A stretch of DNA of 64,000 bases from Guopingia tenuis. GTDB lineage: Bacteria > Bacillota > Clostridia > Christensenellales > Christensenellaceae. The number at the start of each line of letters is the position of its first letter. Position 1 is the stretch's first letter. Under the pieces are notes generated by a model that was not told the origin of the DNA, did not search any database, and saw only the letters and a list, made by a program, of their open reading frames with translations. Below are positions 7,656-16,621 of the stretch, in pieces. Both the position numbers and the translations under genes were made by a program. The stretch lies in contig NZ_JACRSS010000003.1 in NCBI RefSeq assembly GCF_014384805.1, positions 1 to 64,000 of the forward strand, read 5' to 3'.

Positions 7656-10600
7656 AAGTCGCCTAACTCCTGAATATTCAAGGGCTCCAGATCCTTATCC
7701 GTCTTTTGCAGCTTCAGGCAATGGGCCAGCGCCCGCGCCGTATCCAGAGAGGTCAGGCAGGGAATCCGCCGCTCCACGGCCATCCGCCGCAGATGGAACC
7801 CATCGCTCATGGGCGAGCGCCCCTTGGTGGGTGTGTTGATAATCAGGTTGATCTGATCGCTCTCAATGAGGTCCTGCATATTGGGATGCGGGTCATGGAA
7901 ACCGCCGACTTTGTTGGCCGCCACAAAGTTGAAGTTCAAAAGCCGCGCCGTCCCCTCGGTGGCATAGATATCAAAGCCCAGATAATCCAGCACGGCGCCG
8001 ATGGGAATGGCTTCCTGTTTATCGTTGTCTGCGATGGTCATGATGACCTTGCCCCCTTCATAGGGAACGATGACGCCCGCGCCGATCAATCCCTTCAAAA
8101 CCGCCTCGTTATAGTCCCGGGAGATGCCCAGGACTTCGCCGGTGGATTTCATCTCCGGCCCCAGGCTCACTTCCACCTGCGGCAGCTTCTCGAAGGAGAA
8201 TACCGGGACTTTCACAGCGAACAGTTTGCGGGGCGGAACCATCCCCGTCCCAAAGGACAGATCTCTGAGCTTTTTTCCCAGGATCACGTCCATGGCCAGC
8301 TGAATCACGGGCACGCCCGTCACCTTGCTGATATAGGGCACGGTCCGGCTGGCCCGGGGATTGACCTCGATGACATAGAGCTTGTCACCGGAAATGACAT
8401 ATTGGAAATTCATCAGGCCGACGACATGCATCTCCTTGGCCAGACGCGTCGTCACGTCGATGAGCTCGTCGATCCGGCTCTGGGGCAGCGACACCGTGGG
8501 ATAGACAGAAATACTGTCTCCCGAATGCACGCCCGCTCGCTCGATATGCTCCATGATGCCGGGGATCAGGATATCGTCGCCGTCGGCGATAGCGTCCACC
8601 TCGATCTCCTTGCCCATCATGTATTTATCAATGAGAATCGGGTGCTCCTGCTTCTGCCGCCCGATGATGCGCATATATTCCCGGATATTTTTTTCCGTAT
8701 AGGCGATTTCCATGCCCTGGCCGCCCAGCACATAGGAAGGGCGCACCAGCACGGGATACCCCAGCGTCTCCGCCGCTTCCACGGCTTCATCCTCGGTAAA
8801 CACCGTGAGTCCCTTGGGCCGGGAAACCCCCAGTTTTTCCAGAACCTCGTCGAATACCTCCCGGTCCTCGGCCGCGTCGATATCCTCCAGCTGGGTTCCC
8901 AGGATTTTATATCCCGCATCCACCACATGCTTGGCCAGCTTGATGGCCGTCTGCCCGCCAAACTGGACCACCACGCCCAGAGGCTTTTCCTGCTCCAGAA
9001 CGTTCAAAACATCTTCCGGGGTCAGCGGCTCGAAATACAGCCGGTCGGAAGTGTCAAAGTCGGTGGAAACCGTCTCGGGGTTGTTGTTGATGATAACCGT
9101 GTCATACCCCGCCTTTTTCAGCTCCCAGACGCTGTGAACCGAGCAATAGTCAAACTCGATGCCCTGGCCGATGCGGATGGGGCCGCTGCCCAGCACGACG
9201 ACGGTTTTATTCGTTGCCGGCTTGGCCTCGTTTTCCTCGCCATAGGTGGAATAGTAATAGGGACTGATCGCCTCGAATTCCGCCGAGCAGGTATCCACCA
9301 TTTTATAGGAGGGCAGCACCTGCTTTTCCACGCGCAGCGCCCGCATCTCCTTTTCGGAAATGCCCAGAAACCGGGCCATGGCCTGGTCGCCAAAGCCCAT
9401 GCGTTTGGCCCTCAAAAGCGTCTTGCGGTCAAGCGTCTCCGGCGACTGCGTCTTTAAGAATTCCTCCATCTCCACGATGCTCTTGATTTTATTCAGGAAG
9501 AAATAGTCGATCTTTGTGATGGCATGGATTTCCTCCATGCTCACGCCCGTGCGCAGTGCCTGGGCAATGAGGAACAGCCGCTCGTCGTCCTGCTCGCCGA
9601 TGCGCGCGAGAAGCTGCTCCCGGGTATATTTTTTGACGAAGGGACTCTCCAGGCTGTCCAGATTCAGCTCCAGGGACCGGACGGCTTTCACCAGCGCCGC
9701 CTCAAAGTTCCAGCCGATGGCCATGACCTCGCCCGTCGCCTTCATCCGGGTGCCCAGCGCCTTGTCCGCCGCCGTAAACTTATCAAAGGGCCAGCGGGGG
9801 AACTTCATCACCACATAATCGATGGTGGGTTCAAAGCAGGCATAGGTCTTGCCGGTCACGCCGTTCACAATCTCATCCAGGCCATAGCCGATGGAAATCT
9901 TCGCCGCAATCTTGGCAATGGGATATCCCGTAGCCTTGGAGGCCAGGGCCGAAGAGCGGCTGACCCGGGGGTTTACCTCGATCAGATAATACTGCATGGA
10001 CTCGGTATCCAGCGCATACTGCACATTGCAGCCGCCTTCGATTCCCAGCGCATTGATGATGCGGATGGCGGCGCTCCGGAGCATCTGGTATTCCTTGTCC
10101 CGAAGCGTCTGCGCCGGGGCAGTTACGATGCTGTCGCCCGTATGAATGCCGACGGGATCGATATTTTCCATGCTGCAAACCGTGATGCAGTTCCCCTTGC
10201 CATCCCGGAGCACTTCAAATTCGATTTCCTTATAGCCCGCCACGGATTTTTCGATGAGGCACTGGTGCACGCGGCTGGCCTGCAAGCCCGAATGGGCGAT
10301 CTCCTTCAATTCTTCGGGATCATGGGCGATGCCGCCGCCGGTTCCGCCGAGCGTATAGGCCGGGCGGACGATGAGCGGATAGCCCGTGTCCTCGCCGAAT
10401 TGCAGGGCCTCCTCCACGGTGTTGACAATCACGCTTTCAATGACCGGCTCGCCGATGGACTCCATGGTTTCTTTGAATGCTTCCCGGTCCTCCGCCTTTT
10501 TGATGGAATCGATATCCGTTCCCAGAAGGCGGACGTTCATTTCCTCCAAAAAGCCCTGGTCGTGAAGCTCCATTGCGAGATTTAAGCCGGTCTGGCCGCC

Positions 10601-10870
10601 CAGGGTGGCCAGCATGGAATCCGGCCGCTCCTTGCGGATGATGTTTTTGACGACTTCAGGCGTCAGCGGCTCAATATAGAGCTTGTCCGCCATCTCCTTA
10701 TCCGTCATGATGGTCGCCGGGTTGGAATTGACAAGGACGACCTCGATCCCTTCTTCCCGAAGCGCCCGGCAGGCCTGCGTGCCAGCATAGTCGAACTCGG
10801 CCGCCTGCCCGATGATAATGGGACCGCTGCCCACCACCAGTACTTTCTTGATCTCTTTATTTAAAGGCAT
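7652..10870 (-). CDS. carB: Carbamoyl-phosphate synthase large subunit CarB
   Basis: CarB makes carbamoyl phosphate from bicarbonate, ATP and ammonia tunnelled from CarA. At 1072 residues it has the full length of the family: two homologous ATP-grasp halves (first beginning KVLVVGSGPIIIGQAAEFDYAGTQ, second at about residue 555 with VVVLGSGPIRIGQGIEFDYCSVH) and a C-terminal MGS-like allosteric domain (about 935-1072, FDIYATEGTARLLNFNF). ATG 10870 has AGGTGA that includes the carA stop. No pyrimidine-specific paralogue is seen in this window; arginine synthesis may share the enzyme. Confidence 0.97.
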   Translation of the reverse strand: MPLNKEIKKVLVVGSGPIIIGQAAEFDYAGTQACRALREEGIEVVLVNSNPATIMTDKEMADKLYIEPLTPEVVKNIIRKERPDSMLATLGGQTGLNLAMELHDQGFLEEMNVRLLGTDIDSIKKAEDREAFKETMESIGEPVIESVIVNTVEEALQFGEDTGYPLIVRPAYTLGGTGGGIAHDPEELKEIAHSGLQASRVHQCLIEKSVAGYKEIEFEVLRDGKGNCITVCSMENIDPVGIHTGDSIVTAPAQTLRDKEYQMLRSAAIRIINALGIEGGCNVQYALDTESMQYYLIEVNPRVSRSSALASKATGYPIAKIAAKISIGYGLDEIVNGVTGKTYACFEPTIDYVVMKFPRWPFDKFTAADKALGTRMKATGEVMAIGWNFEAALVKAVRSLELNLDSLESPFVKKYTREQLLARIGEQDDERLFLIAQALRTGVSMEEIHAITKIDYFFLNKIKSIVEMEEFLKTQSPETLDRKTLLRAKRMGFGDQAMARFLGISEKEMRALRVEKQVLPSYKMVDTCSAEFEAISPYYYSTYGEENEAKPATNKTVVVLGSGPIRIGQGIEFDYCSVHSVWELKKAGYDTVIINNNPETVSTDFDTSDRLYFEPLTPEDVLNVLEQEKPLGVVVQFGGQTAIKLAKHVVDAGYKILGTQLEDIDAAEDREVFDEVLEKLGVSRPKGLTVFTEDEAVEAAETLGYPVLVRPSYVLGGQGMEIAYTEKNIREYMRIIGRQKQEHPILIDKYMMGKEIEVDAIADGDDILIPGIMEHIERAGVHSGDSISVYPTVSLPQSRIDELIDVTTRLAKEMHVVGLMNFQYVISGDKLYVIEVNPRASRTVPYISKVTGVPVIQLAMDVILGKKLRDLSFGTGMVPPRKLFAVKVPVFSFEKLPQVEVSLGPEMKSTGEVLGISRDYNEAVLKGLIGAGVIVPYEGGKVIMTIADNDKQEAIPIGAVLDYLGFDIYATEGTARLLNFNFVAANKVGGFHDPHPNMQDLIESDQINLIINTPTKGRSPMSDGFHLRRMAVERRIPCLTSLDTARALAHCLKLQKTDKDLEPLNIQELGDL

Positions 10871-10874
10871 GTTG

Positions 10875-11939
10875 TCACCTGCTTTCCTTCATCATAGCCA
10901 GAAACTCGTCAAACAGATAGGCCGTGTCCTCCGGCCCCGGGCTGGCCTCGGGATGGAACTGGACGGAAAACATCTTTTTGCCCTCATAGCGCAGGCCCTC
11001 AATCGTCTGGTCGTTCATGTTGATATGCGTGATGGTGGCGCATTCCGGCAGGCTTTCGGGCAGGATGGTATATCCATGGTTCTGAGAGGTGATGAACACC
11101 CGATCCTTTTCCACATCCTTCACCGGATGGTTGGAGCCGCGGTGCCCATATTTCAGCTTGGCGGTGTCCGCCCCCATGGCCAGGGCCATGAGCTGGTGTC
11201 CCAGGCAGATGCCGAAGATGGGCAGTTCGCTTTCGTCGATAATCACCTTGAGATTTTGGATGATTTCCTGATTGTCCTTGGGGTCTCCCGGGCCGTTGGT
11301 GAGCATCACGCCGTCAAAACCGCCCTCCAAAATCTTGTGAGGATCGGTATGGGCGGGATATACCGTGAGCTTTGCGCCGTGGGCCGCCAGGCTCCGCAGA
11401 ATGTTGCGTTTCAGGCCGAAATCCAGAACGGCGATTTTCGTTTCCCCTTCCCCCATCTCATAGGGCTCCCGGCAGGTCACCTTGTCCACCGGGCGGATAA
11501 CGGCAAAATCCTTCATCTGCGCCAGCTGCGCCTCCGTGGGCCGCTCCATGGTAATGATGCCCCGCATGGTCCCCAGATTGCGGATGCGCCGGGTAAGCGA
11601 GCGGGTATCGATGCCGCAGAGGCCAAGAATGTTGTTGTCCTTCATATACTTTCCAAGCGTCTCCTCGCTGCGCCAGTTGTTGGGCAGCTCACAAAGCTCC
11701 CGGACGATCAGGGCTGAAACCTTGGGAGCATCCGACTCCGGGTCCTGCATATTGACGCCATAGTTGCCGATGAGGGGATAGGTCATGGTCACCAGCTGAC
11801 CGGAATAGGATGGATCCGTCAGAACCTCCTGATAGCCGGTCATTCCCGTGTTAAAGACCACTTCGCCGATAGCGTCGTGCTCCGCGCCGAAGCTCTCCCC
11901 TTCATATACCGTTCCATCTTCCAAAGTTAAATACGCCAT
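10875..11939 (-). CDS. carA: Carbamoyl-phosphate synthase small subunit CarA
   Basis: CarA is the glutaminase subunit. The 354-residue protein has the N-terminal CPSase small-chain domain (MAYLTLEDGTVYEGESFGAEHDAIGEVVFNTGMTGYQE) and a C-terminal class I glutamine amidotransferase with the nucleophile Cys in GICLGHQLMALAMGA and the catalytic His/Glu in SVQFHPEASPGP. Only 4 nt separate it from carB, and the carB Shine-Dalgarno overlaps its stop codon, so coupled synthesis of the two subunits is expected. Confidence 0.97.
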   Translation of the reverse strand: MAYLTLEDGTVYEGESFGAEHDAIGEVVFNTGMTGYQEVLTDPSYSGQLVTMTYPLIGNYGVNMQDPESDAPKVSALIVRELCELPNNWRSEETLGKYMKDNNILGLCGIDTRSLTRRIRNLGTMRGIITMERPTEAQLAQMKDFAVIRPVDKVTCREPYEMGEGETKIAVLDFGLKRNILRSLAAHGAKLTVYPAHTDPHKILEGGFDGVMLTNGPGDPKDNQEIIQNLKVIIDESELPIFGICLGHQLMALAMGADTAKLKYGHRGSNHPVKDVEKDRVFITSQNHGYTILPESLPECATITHINMNDQTIEGLRYEGKKMFSVQFHPEASPGPEDTAYLFDEFLAMMKESR

Positions 11940-11961
11940 TTGCTTCCTTCCTTTGTCATGG

Positions 11962-12882
11962 TCACAGGTTTACCCCGTTCGCCTTCAGGGCGGACAGAAT
12001 ATCTTCCTTCATATCCAAAACAGCCGCCCGGGCCGCCTTTTTAAAGTTCATCCCCGCATACTGCGGCTTTTTATAGGCCAGCAGAATGCCCCGGGAGGAA
12101 TTGATCACTGCTCCCAGCCCGTTGGCGTCAAAATTCACGGCGATATCCGCGGCCGTCGCCCCCTGGGCGCCGTAGCCCGGCACCAGGAAAAAGGTCGTCG
12201 GGTGCTTTTCCCGCAGGAACTGGGCTTGTTCGCGATACGTCGCGCCCACCACGGCGCCTACCGCCGAATATCCATATTCACCGATGAGATCCTGCCCCCA
12301 GGCGTCTACCTTATCCGCCACCCGCTCATAGAGCCGCTTGCGGTAAACTTTCAAATCCTGGAATTCGCCGCCCGATGGATTGCTGGTCTTGACCAGGGCA
12401 AAGATTCCCTTTCCATATTTTTTGCAGTCGTTCAAAAACGGCTGAATCCCATCAATGCCGAAATAGGGGTTCACCGTGATAAAATCCGATTCATAGGGGC
12501 AGTGCCTCTCGCCGCCGATCTCCACGCCGCCCAGATAGGCGTTGGAATAGGCGGTGGCTGTCGAGCCGATATCGTTTCGCTTGACATCCGAGATCACCAC
12601 CAGTCCCACCTTGCGGGCATAGGCAATGGTTTTTTTGAAGGCCCGCATTCCCGCCGAGCCATATTGCTCATAATAGGCCACCTGCACTTTCACCGACGGG
12701 ACGATATCGTTAATCGAATCGATGATTTCCCGGTTGAAATCGAACAGGGCGTCGCCGATGCTCCGAAGCGGCTTTTTTTCATCCGCCTCGAATTCCTCGG
12801 GGAGATAGGTATGCATGGTATCCAGCCCCACGCACACCGGGCACTTTGTCTGCTTGATTCCTTCAATCAGTTTGTCAATCAT
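11962..12882 (-). CDS. pyrF: Orotidine 5'-phosphate decarboxylase PyrF (long type)
   Basis: PyrF decarboxylates OMP to UMP. At 306 residues it is the longer, type 2 form rather than the ~240-residue Bacillus form. Visible motifs are CPVCVGLDTMH near the N-terminus, the catalytic DVKRND in VVISDVKRNDIGSTA, and VNPYFGIDGIQPFL. ATG 12882 lies inside the last codons of pyrC (8-nt overlap). The position between pyrC and carA is within the uninterrupted pyr operon. Confidence 0.95.
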   Translation of the reverse strand: MIDKLIEGIKQTKCPVCVGLDTMHTYLPEEFEADEKKPLRSIGDALFDFNREIIDSINDIVPSVKVQVAYYEQYGSAGMRAFKKTIAYARKVGLVVISDVKRNDIGSTATAYSNAYLGGVEIGGERHCPYESDFITVNPYFGIDGIQPFLNDCKKYGKGIFALVKTSNPSGGEFQDLKVYRKRLYERVADKVDAWGQDLIGEYGYSAVGAVVGATYREQAQFLREKHPTTFFLVPGYGAQGATAADIAVNFDANGLGAVINSSRGILLAYKKPQYAGMNFKKAARAAVLDMKEDILSALKANGVNL

Positions 12883-14164
12883 GTTCCGCTACCTTTCCGC
12901 CGTCCAGCAGGATTTTTCCATCCACAATGGTATACACGGCTTTTCCCTGCATCTCCATGCCCAGATAAGGCGAGTTCTTTCCCTTGGAGATCATGCTCTC
13001 CTTTGTATAGGTGTATTTTGCGCCGGGATCAAAAATTGTGATATCCGCCGCCGCGCCTTCCTTCAAAACGCCGCCTTCCACACCGAGAATCTCCGCCGGA
13101 GTGCAGCTTAAAAGTTCCACCATATGTTCCAGCGAAATAACTCCTTCCCGCACCAGATTGAGGGACAGGGGCAGGGAGGATTCGATGCCGCTGATGCCGT
13201 TGGCCGCTATATCGTATTCCACATTTTTTTCATCCTCGTGGTGAGGCGCGTGGTCGGTGGCAATGGCGTCGATGGTGCCGTCCGCCAGGCCCGCCTTGAT
13301 GGCCGCCACGTCCTCCTTTGTCCGGAGGGGCGGATTCACCTTTGTGTTCGTGTCATAGCCGATCACCCAGGTGTCGTCAGCCGTGAAATAGTGGGGCGCA
13401 GTTTCCGCCGTGACCTTCACGCCCTCGGCCTTGGCCCGGCGCACCAGCTCCACAGCCCCCTTGGTGGAGATATGGGCCAGATGCACCCGGGTGTCATAGG
13501 TTCTCGCCAAAATGATATCCCGGGACTGCATGACCTCTTCCGCCGCACGGGTAATCCCTTTGAGGCCGATGGCCGTGGCCGTGTCGCCCTCGTTCATCAC
13601 GCCGCCGTTTAACAGCGTCAGATCTTCACTGTGGCTGATCATGAGAGCATCAAAGCCCTTTCCATATTGCAGGGCCAGGCGCATGATGCCGCTGTCCATC
13701 ACCGGGCGTCCGTCGTCCGAAAAGGCCACAGCTCCGGCCTCCTTCAGCCGTCCGAATTCTGTGATGTCCTCCCCCTGCTGGCCCTTGGTGATGCAGGCGA
13801 TAGGGTATACCTTGGCATAGCCCGCCTTTTGGGCCTGCGACAGGATATAGGTCACGACCGTTTCATTATCCGCGACCGGATTTGTGTTGGGCATGCAGGC
13901 CACGGCTGTGAAGCCGCCCTTGACGGCCGCCCGCGTCCCCGAAAGAATGGTTTCCTTATATTCATAGCCCGGCTCCCGAAGATGCACATGCATATCGATC
14001 AGCCCCGGCGTCACCACCAGCCCTTTTGCATCGATGACCCGGTCATATTCCCCAAAGGGCTCTCCGATCTTTTCAATCTTTCCGTCGCAGATGGAGATAT
14101 CTCCCTGGCTTTCGCCCCGGGGATTGACCAGCTTTCCGTTTGTTATCCGAATTCTCAAAGTCAC
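12875..14164 (-). CDS. pyrC: Dihydroorotase PyrC
   Basis: PyrC cyclises carbamoyl-aspartate to dihydroorotate. The 429-residue type I amidohydrolase shows the metal-binding DMHVHLREPGYEYKET, the TAETAPHYFTADD segment and the catalytic ATDHAPHHEDEK. The start is a GTG (14164-14162) whose last bases overlap the pyrB stop (GTGA), with GGAGGG just upstream. It is read in the operon between pyrB and pyrF. Confidence 0.95.
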   Translation of the reverse strand: MTLRIRITNGKLVNPRGESQGDISICDGKIEKIGEPFGEYDRVIDAKGLVVTPGLIDMHVHLREPGYEYKETILSGTRAAVKGGFTAVACMPNTNPVADNETVVTYILSQAQKAGYAKVYPIACITKGQQGEDITEFGRLKEAGAVAFSDDGRPVMDSGIMRLALQYGKGFDALMISHSEDLTLLNGGVMNEGDTATAIGLKGITRAAEEVMQSRDIILARTYDTRVHLAHISTKGAVELVRRAKAEGVKVTAETAPHYFTADDTWVIGYDTNTKVNPPLRTKEDVAAIKAGLADGTIDAIATDHAPHHEDEKNVEYDIAANGISGIESSLPLSLNLVREGVISLEHMVELLSCTPAEILGVEGGVLKEGAAADITIFDPGAKYTYTKESMISKGKNSPYLGMEMQGKAVYTIVDGKILLDGGKVAEHD

Positions 14165-15081
14165 GCCCTCCTTGTCAAGAGATATAGAAGCGCCATGCGC
14201 ACCGCCACGCCGTTTGTCACCTGCTCGGTGATGACCGACTGTTCCCCATCGTCCACGCTGCTGGTCAGCTCCACGCCCCGGTTCACCGGGCCGGGATGCA
14301 TCACAAGGGCATGGGGCCGGGCCAGGCTCAAAAGCTCTTCATCCACCCCATAGAACTGGTGGTATTCCCGCACGGATGGGAAAAGGCCTCCCTTTTGCCG
14401 CTCCCGCTGAATGCGAAGCGCCATCACCACATCCGCATTCCGAACCGCCGCCCGGGCATCCAGCGTCGCCGAAGCGCCCAGCTTCTCAATGCCGCCGGGG
14501 AGCAGCGTTCCCGGGCCGCAGACCGTCACATGGGCGCCCATCGTGGTGAGGCCGAAAATATTGCTTCGCGCCACACGGCTATGGTAGATATCGCCCAGGA
14601 TCGCCACTTCCAGGCCTTTCAAGTCCCCCAGCTTCTCTTTCATGGTGAACATATCCAAAAGGGCCTGAGTGGGGTGTTCATTGATTCCGTCGCCCGCGTT
14701 GATGACGCTGGCTTTCACATTTTTCGCCAGAAGGTGCGGCGCACCGCTCATGGGATGGCGTATCACGATGACGTCCGTCCCCATCACATCCAGGGTTTTG
14801 CCCGTGTCGATGAGCGTTTCCCCCTTCTGCACGCTGCTGGCCGAAGCCGAGATGTTCGCCACATTGGCCGAAAGATATTTCCCCGCCAGCTCAAAGGACA
14901 TCCTCGTTCGGGTGCTGTTCTCATAAAACAGCGTTATCACGGTTTTTCCCGAAAGATGGCTGGCCTTTTTGGAAGGCTGCGAGATCAGCTGCTTGAGCAT
15001 CTTTGCATTTTTTAGAATTTCTTGGATTTCCTCTGCCGGGACGCCTTTCAGGCCCAGCAGATCTTTCCGGCTGCGCGCCAT
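14161..15081 (-). CDS. pyrB: Aspartate carbamoyltransferase catalytic chain PyrB
   Basis: PyrB condenses carbamoyl phosphate and aspartate, the committed step. The 306-residue protein has the carbamoyl-phosphate loop FYENSTRTRMSFE (about residues 52-64), the HPTQALLD motif and HPGPVNRGVEL near the C-terminus. No pyrI regulatory chain is present, as in Bacillus-type enzymes. The ATG at 15081 overlaps the pyrR stop (TAATG) and has GGGGAGG upstream. Confidence 0.96.
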   Translation of the reverse strand: MARSRKDLLGLKGVPAEEIQEILKNAKMLKQLISQPSKKASHLSGKTVITLFYENSTRTRMSFELAGKYLSANVANISASASSVQKGETLIDTGKTLDVMGTDVIVIRHPMSGAPHLLAKNVKASVINAGDGINEHPTQALLDMFTMKEKLGDLKGLEVAILGDIYHSRVARSNIFGLTTMGAHVTVCGPGTLLPGGIEKLGASATLDARAAVRNADVVMALRIQRERQKGGLFPSVREYHQFYGVDEELLSLARPHALVMHPGPVNRGVELTSSVDDGEQSVITEQVTNGVAVRMALLYLLTRRA

Positions 15082-15635
15082 TAGCTTTCCTCCCCTCCGT
15101 TGTTCTCCAAAATAACAACCTCCTGGGCGCCGTCAATTTCCTTGAGGCGCACGGCCACAGCCTCGCTTCGGGATGTGGGCAGGTTTTTTCCAACATAATC
15201 CGCCCGGATGGGCAGCTCCCGGTGTCCCCGGTCGATGAGCACAGCCAGCTGGATACAATCCGGCCGCCCCAGGTCCATAATCGCCTCAATGGCCGCCCGC
15301 ACCGTCCGTCCGGTATAGAGTACGTCATCCACAATGACGACGGTTTTCCCATTGACGTCAAAGCCGATCTCCGTGCCGTTGACCACGGGATGCTCGTTTA
15401 AAAGCGAGAGGTCGTCCCGGTAAAATGTGATATCCAGCACGCCGACATCCACCCGCGCCCCTTCAAAGGTCAGGATATTGCGGGCAATCTGCCGCGCCAT
15501 GGGCACGCCCCGGCGCTGAATCCCCACAAGGCAGAGATTCTCCGTCCCCTTGTTCTTTTCGATGATTTGGTGCGATATGCGGACCACCGCCCGCTCCACC
15601 GCCTTTTCATCCATGACTTTCGCCTTTGGCTGCAT
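15081..15635 (-). CDS. pyrR: PyrR bifunctional attenuator protein / uracil phosphoribosyltransferase
   Basis: PyrR binds UMP or UTP and then the pyr leader RNA, causing termination; it also has uracil phosphoribosyltransferase activity. The 184-residue product matches the family length (about 180) and carries the PRPP loop VVIVDDVLYTGRTVRAA. ATG 15635 is preferred over upstream in-frame starts because GGAGGAGG lies 5-6 nt before it. As first gene of the operon behind a PyrR-type leader it autoregulates the whole pathway. Confidence 0.94.
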   Translation of the reverse strand: MQPKAKVMDEKAVERAVVRISHQIIEKNKGTENLCLVGIQRRGVPMARQIARNILTFEGARVDVGVLDITFYRDDLSLLNEHPVVNGTEIGFDVNGKTVVIVDDVLYTGRTVRAAIEAIMDLGRPDCIQLAVLIDRGHRELPIRADYVGKNLPTSRSEAVAVRLKEIDGAQEVVILENNGGEES

Positions 15636-15672
15636 TTTTTCCTCCTCCATCGCATTTTGGGGTTTCTCTAAC

Positions 15673-15768
15673 AAAAAAGCCCCACCAAAACGGCAAGGCT
15701 ATCTCTACAGATATCAATTTCCCATCGTATCTCATACCTTTCCTGCCTCGCCGGACAAGTTTAAAGGT
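15673..15768 (-). promoter_or_regulatory. PyrR-controlled attenuator in the pyr leader
   Basis: Minus-strand RNA from about 15768 contains a stem-loop whose loop reads GUCCGGCGAGGCA (near 15757-15745), like the PyrR binding loop consensus UCCAGAGAGGCU. Downstream a 9-bp stem (AGCCUUGCC with GGUGGGGCU, three G-U pairs, 15700-15678) followed by six Us is a terminator. The layout matches the anti-antiterminator/terminator design of Bacillus pyr leaders. Confidence 0.8.
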
Positions 15769-15783
15769 CACTTGTTGTTTTTT

Positions 15784-15812
15784 ATTGTAGCATACCCTCC
15801 GGCAAATGTAAA
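15784..15812 (-). promoter_or_regulatory. Sigma-A promoter of the pyr operon
   Basis: On the minus strand TTTACA (15812-15807), a 17-nt spacer and TACAAT (15789-15784) lie just upstream of the PyrR leader. Confidence 0.8.
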
Positions 15813-15989
15813 CGCCGCCCGCGGAAAATTTTCATATTTTCTCTGCCTTTTCTTTCCGGCCCGCCCGGGCCGAAGGTTTCTTTTGAAAAACTTCTATTCC
15901 AAAAGCTTCCGGGCAGATTCCCGCTTCCTTCTATAGATCCCTGCTCTCATGCAGCGAAGAAAAACTGTTCTTTGGCAACCTCTCTCTTC

Positions 15990-16029
15990 TCAAAAATAAA
16001 GCCGGCCCTTCCGCGACGGAAAGGCCGGC
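15990..16029 (-). terminator. Terminator of the prfB-lspA-rluD-GNAT unit
   Basis: GCCGGCC and GGCCGGC with an inner TTCCG/CGGAA pair form a long stem, followed on the minus strand by TTTATTTTTG. The 15831-15989 stretch beyond it holds no recognisable gene. Confidence 0.85.
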
Positions 16030-16091
16030 ACACGAATTCCAAAAATTCAGGCCGGGCTTTGAAAAATATACGGCTTCCTTCTATAGAAGCA

Positions 16092-16610
16092 TCAGTCGCT
16101 TGTCCTTTTTTCTTTTGCAGCATCCTCTCTTTTGCCCACATACTGATAGGCGATTCGCGGGCTTCCGTCCTCCACGCGGATGATCCCGCATTCTGTAAAC
16201 CCGCTTTTTTCAATCAAATGGCGCATGACCTTGTTCTCCTCATGAGTGTCAATGCGCAGATTTGCTGTCTGTTTTTTGCAAAATTCCATGCACCGGCCAA
16301 AAAAGCCCGGAACCCTTCCATCGCTGGCCACCCGGTGAATCGTGCCATAGGGCAGGCTATTCCGCCAGGCCCCGTCGATTCTCTCATAATTGGGCTCGGG
16401 CCCCAAAAGAAAGGCAAAAACCCCCGCCGGTTTTCCCTCCGCCTCTTCCACATAGAGGCATCCCCCGCGGATATCCGCCTCAATCCGTTCCCTGGGCGGA
16501 TAGGCTCTGCCCCATTGGGAAGCGTTGCCGCTTCGCGCCATAAACTGCCGGGCAGCTTCATAAATTTTCAGGATCTCCGGCAGATCCGCCGGTTTCGCCA
16601 GCCGAATCAT
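16092..16610 (-). CDS. GNAT-family N-acetyltransferase
   Basis: The 172-residue protein begins with the typical GNAT opening MIRLAKPADLPEILKIYEAA and has an acetyl-CoA-binding region around residues 105-140 (IHRVASDGRVPGFFGRCMEFC, then LRIDTHEENKVMRHLIEKSGFTECG). Sequences of this kind (DTHEEN...LIEKSGF) are common in Firmicutes with unknown substrates. It is 11 nt downstream of the RluD-family gene and ends with a good terminator, so it is the last gene of a translation/secretion operon. The substrate cannot be inferred. Confidence 0.85.
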   Translation of the reverse strand: MIRLAKPADLPEILKIYEAARQFMARSGNASQWGRAYPPRERIEADIRGGCLYVEEAEGKPAGVFAFLLGPEPNYERIDGAWRNSLPYGTIHRVASDGRVPGFFGRCMEFCKKQTANLRIDTHEENKVMRHLIEKSGFTECGIIRVEDGSPRIAYQYVGKREDAAKEKRTSD

Positions 16611-16621
16611 AAAATCATCTC

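Noticed and set aside
15947..16213. 88-codon frame overlapping the GNAT 3' end
   Set aside because: It runs through the operon terminator hairpin and overlaps a well-supported gene in another frame.
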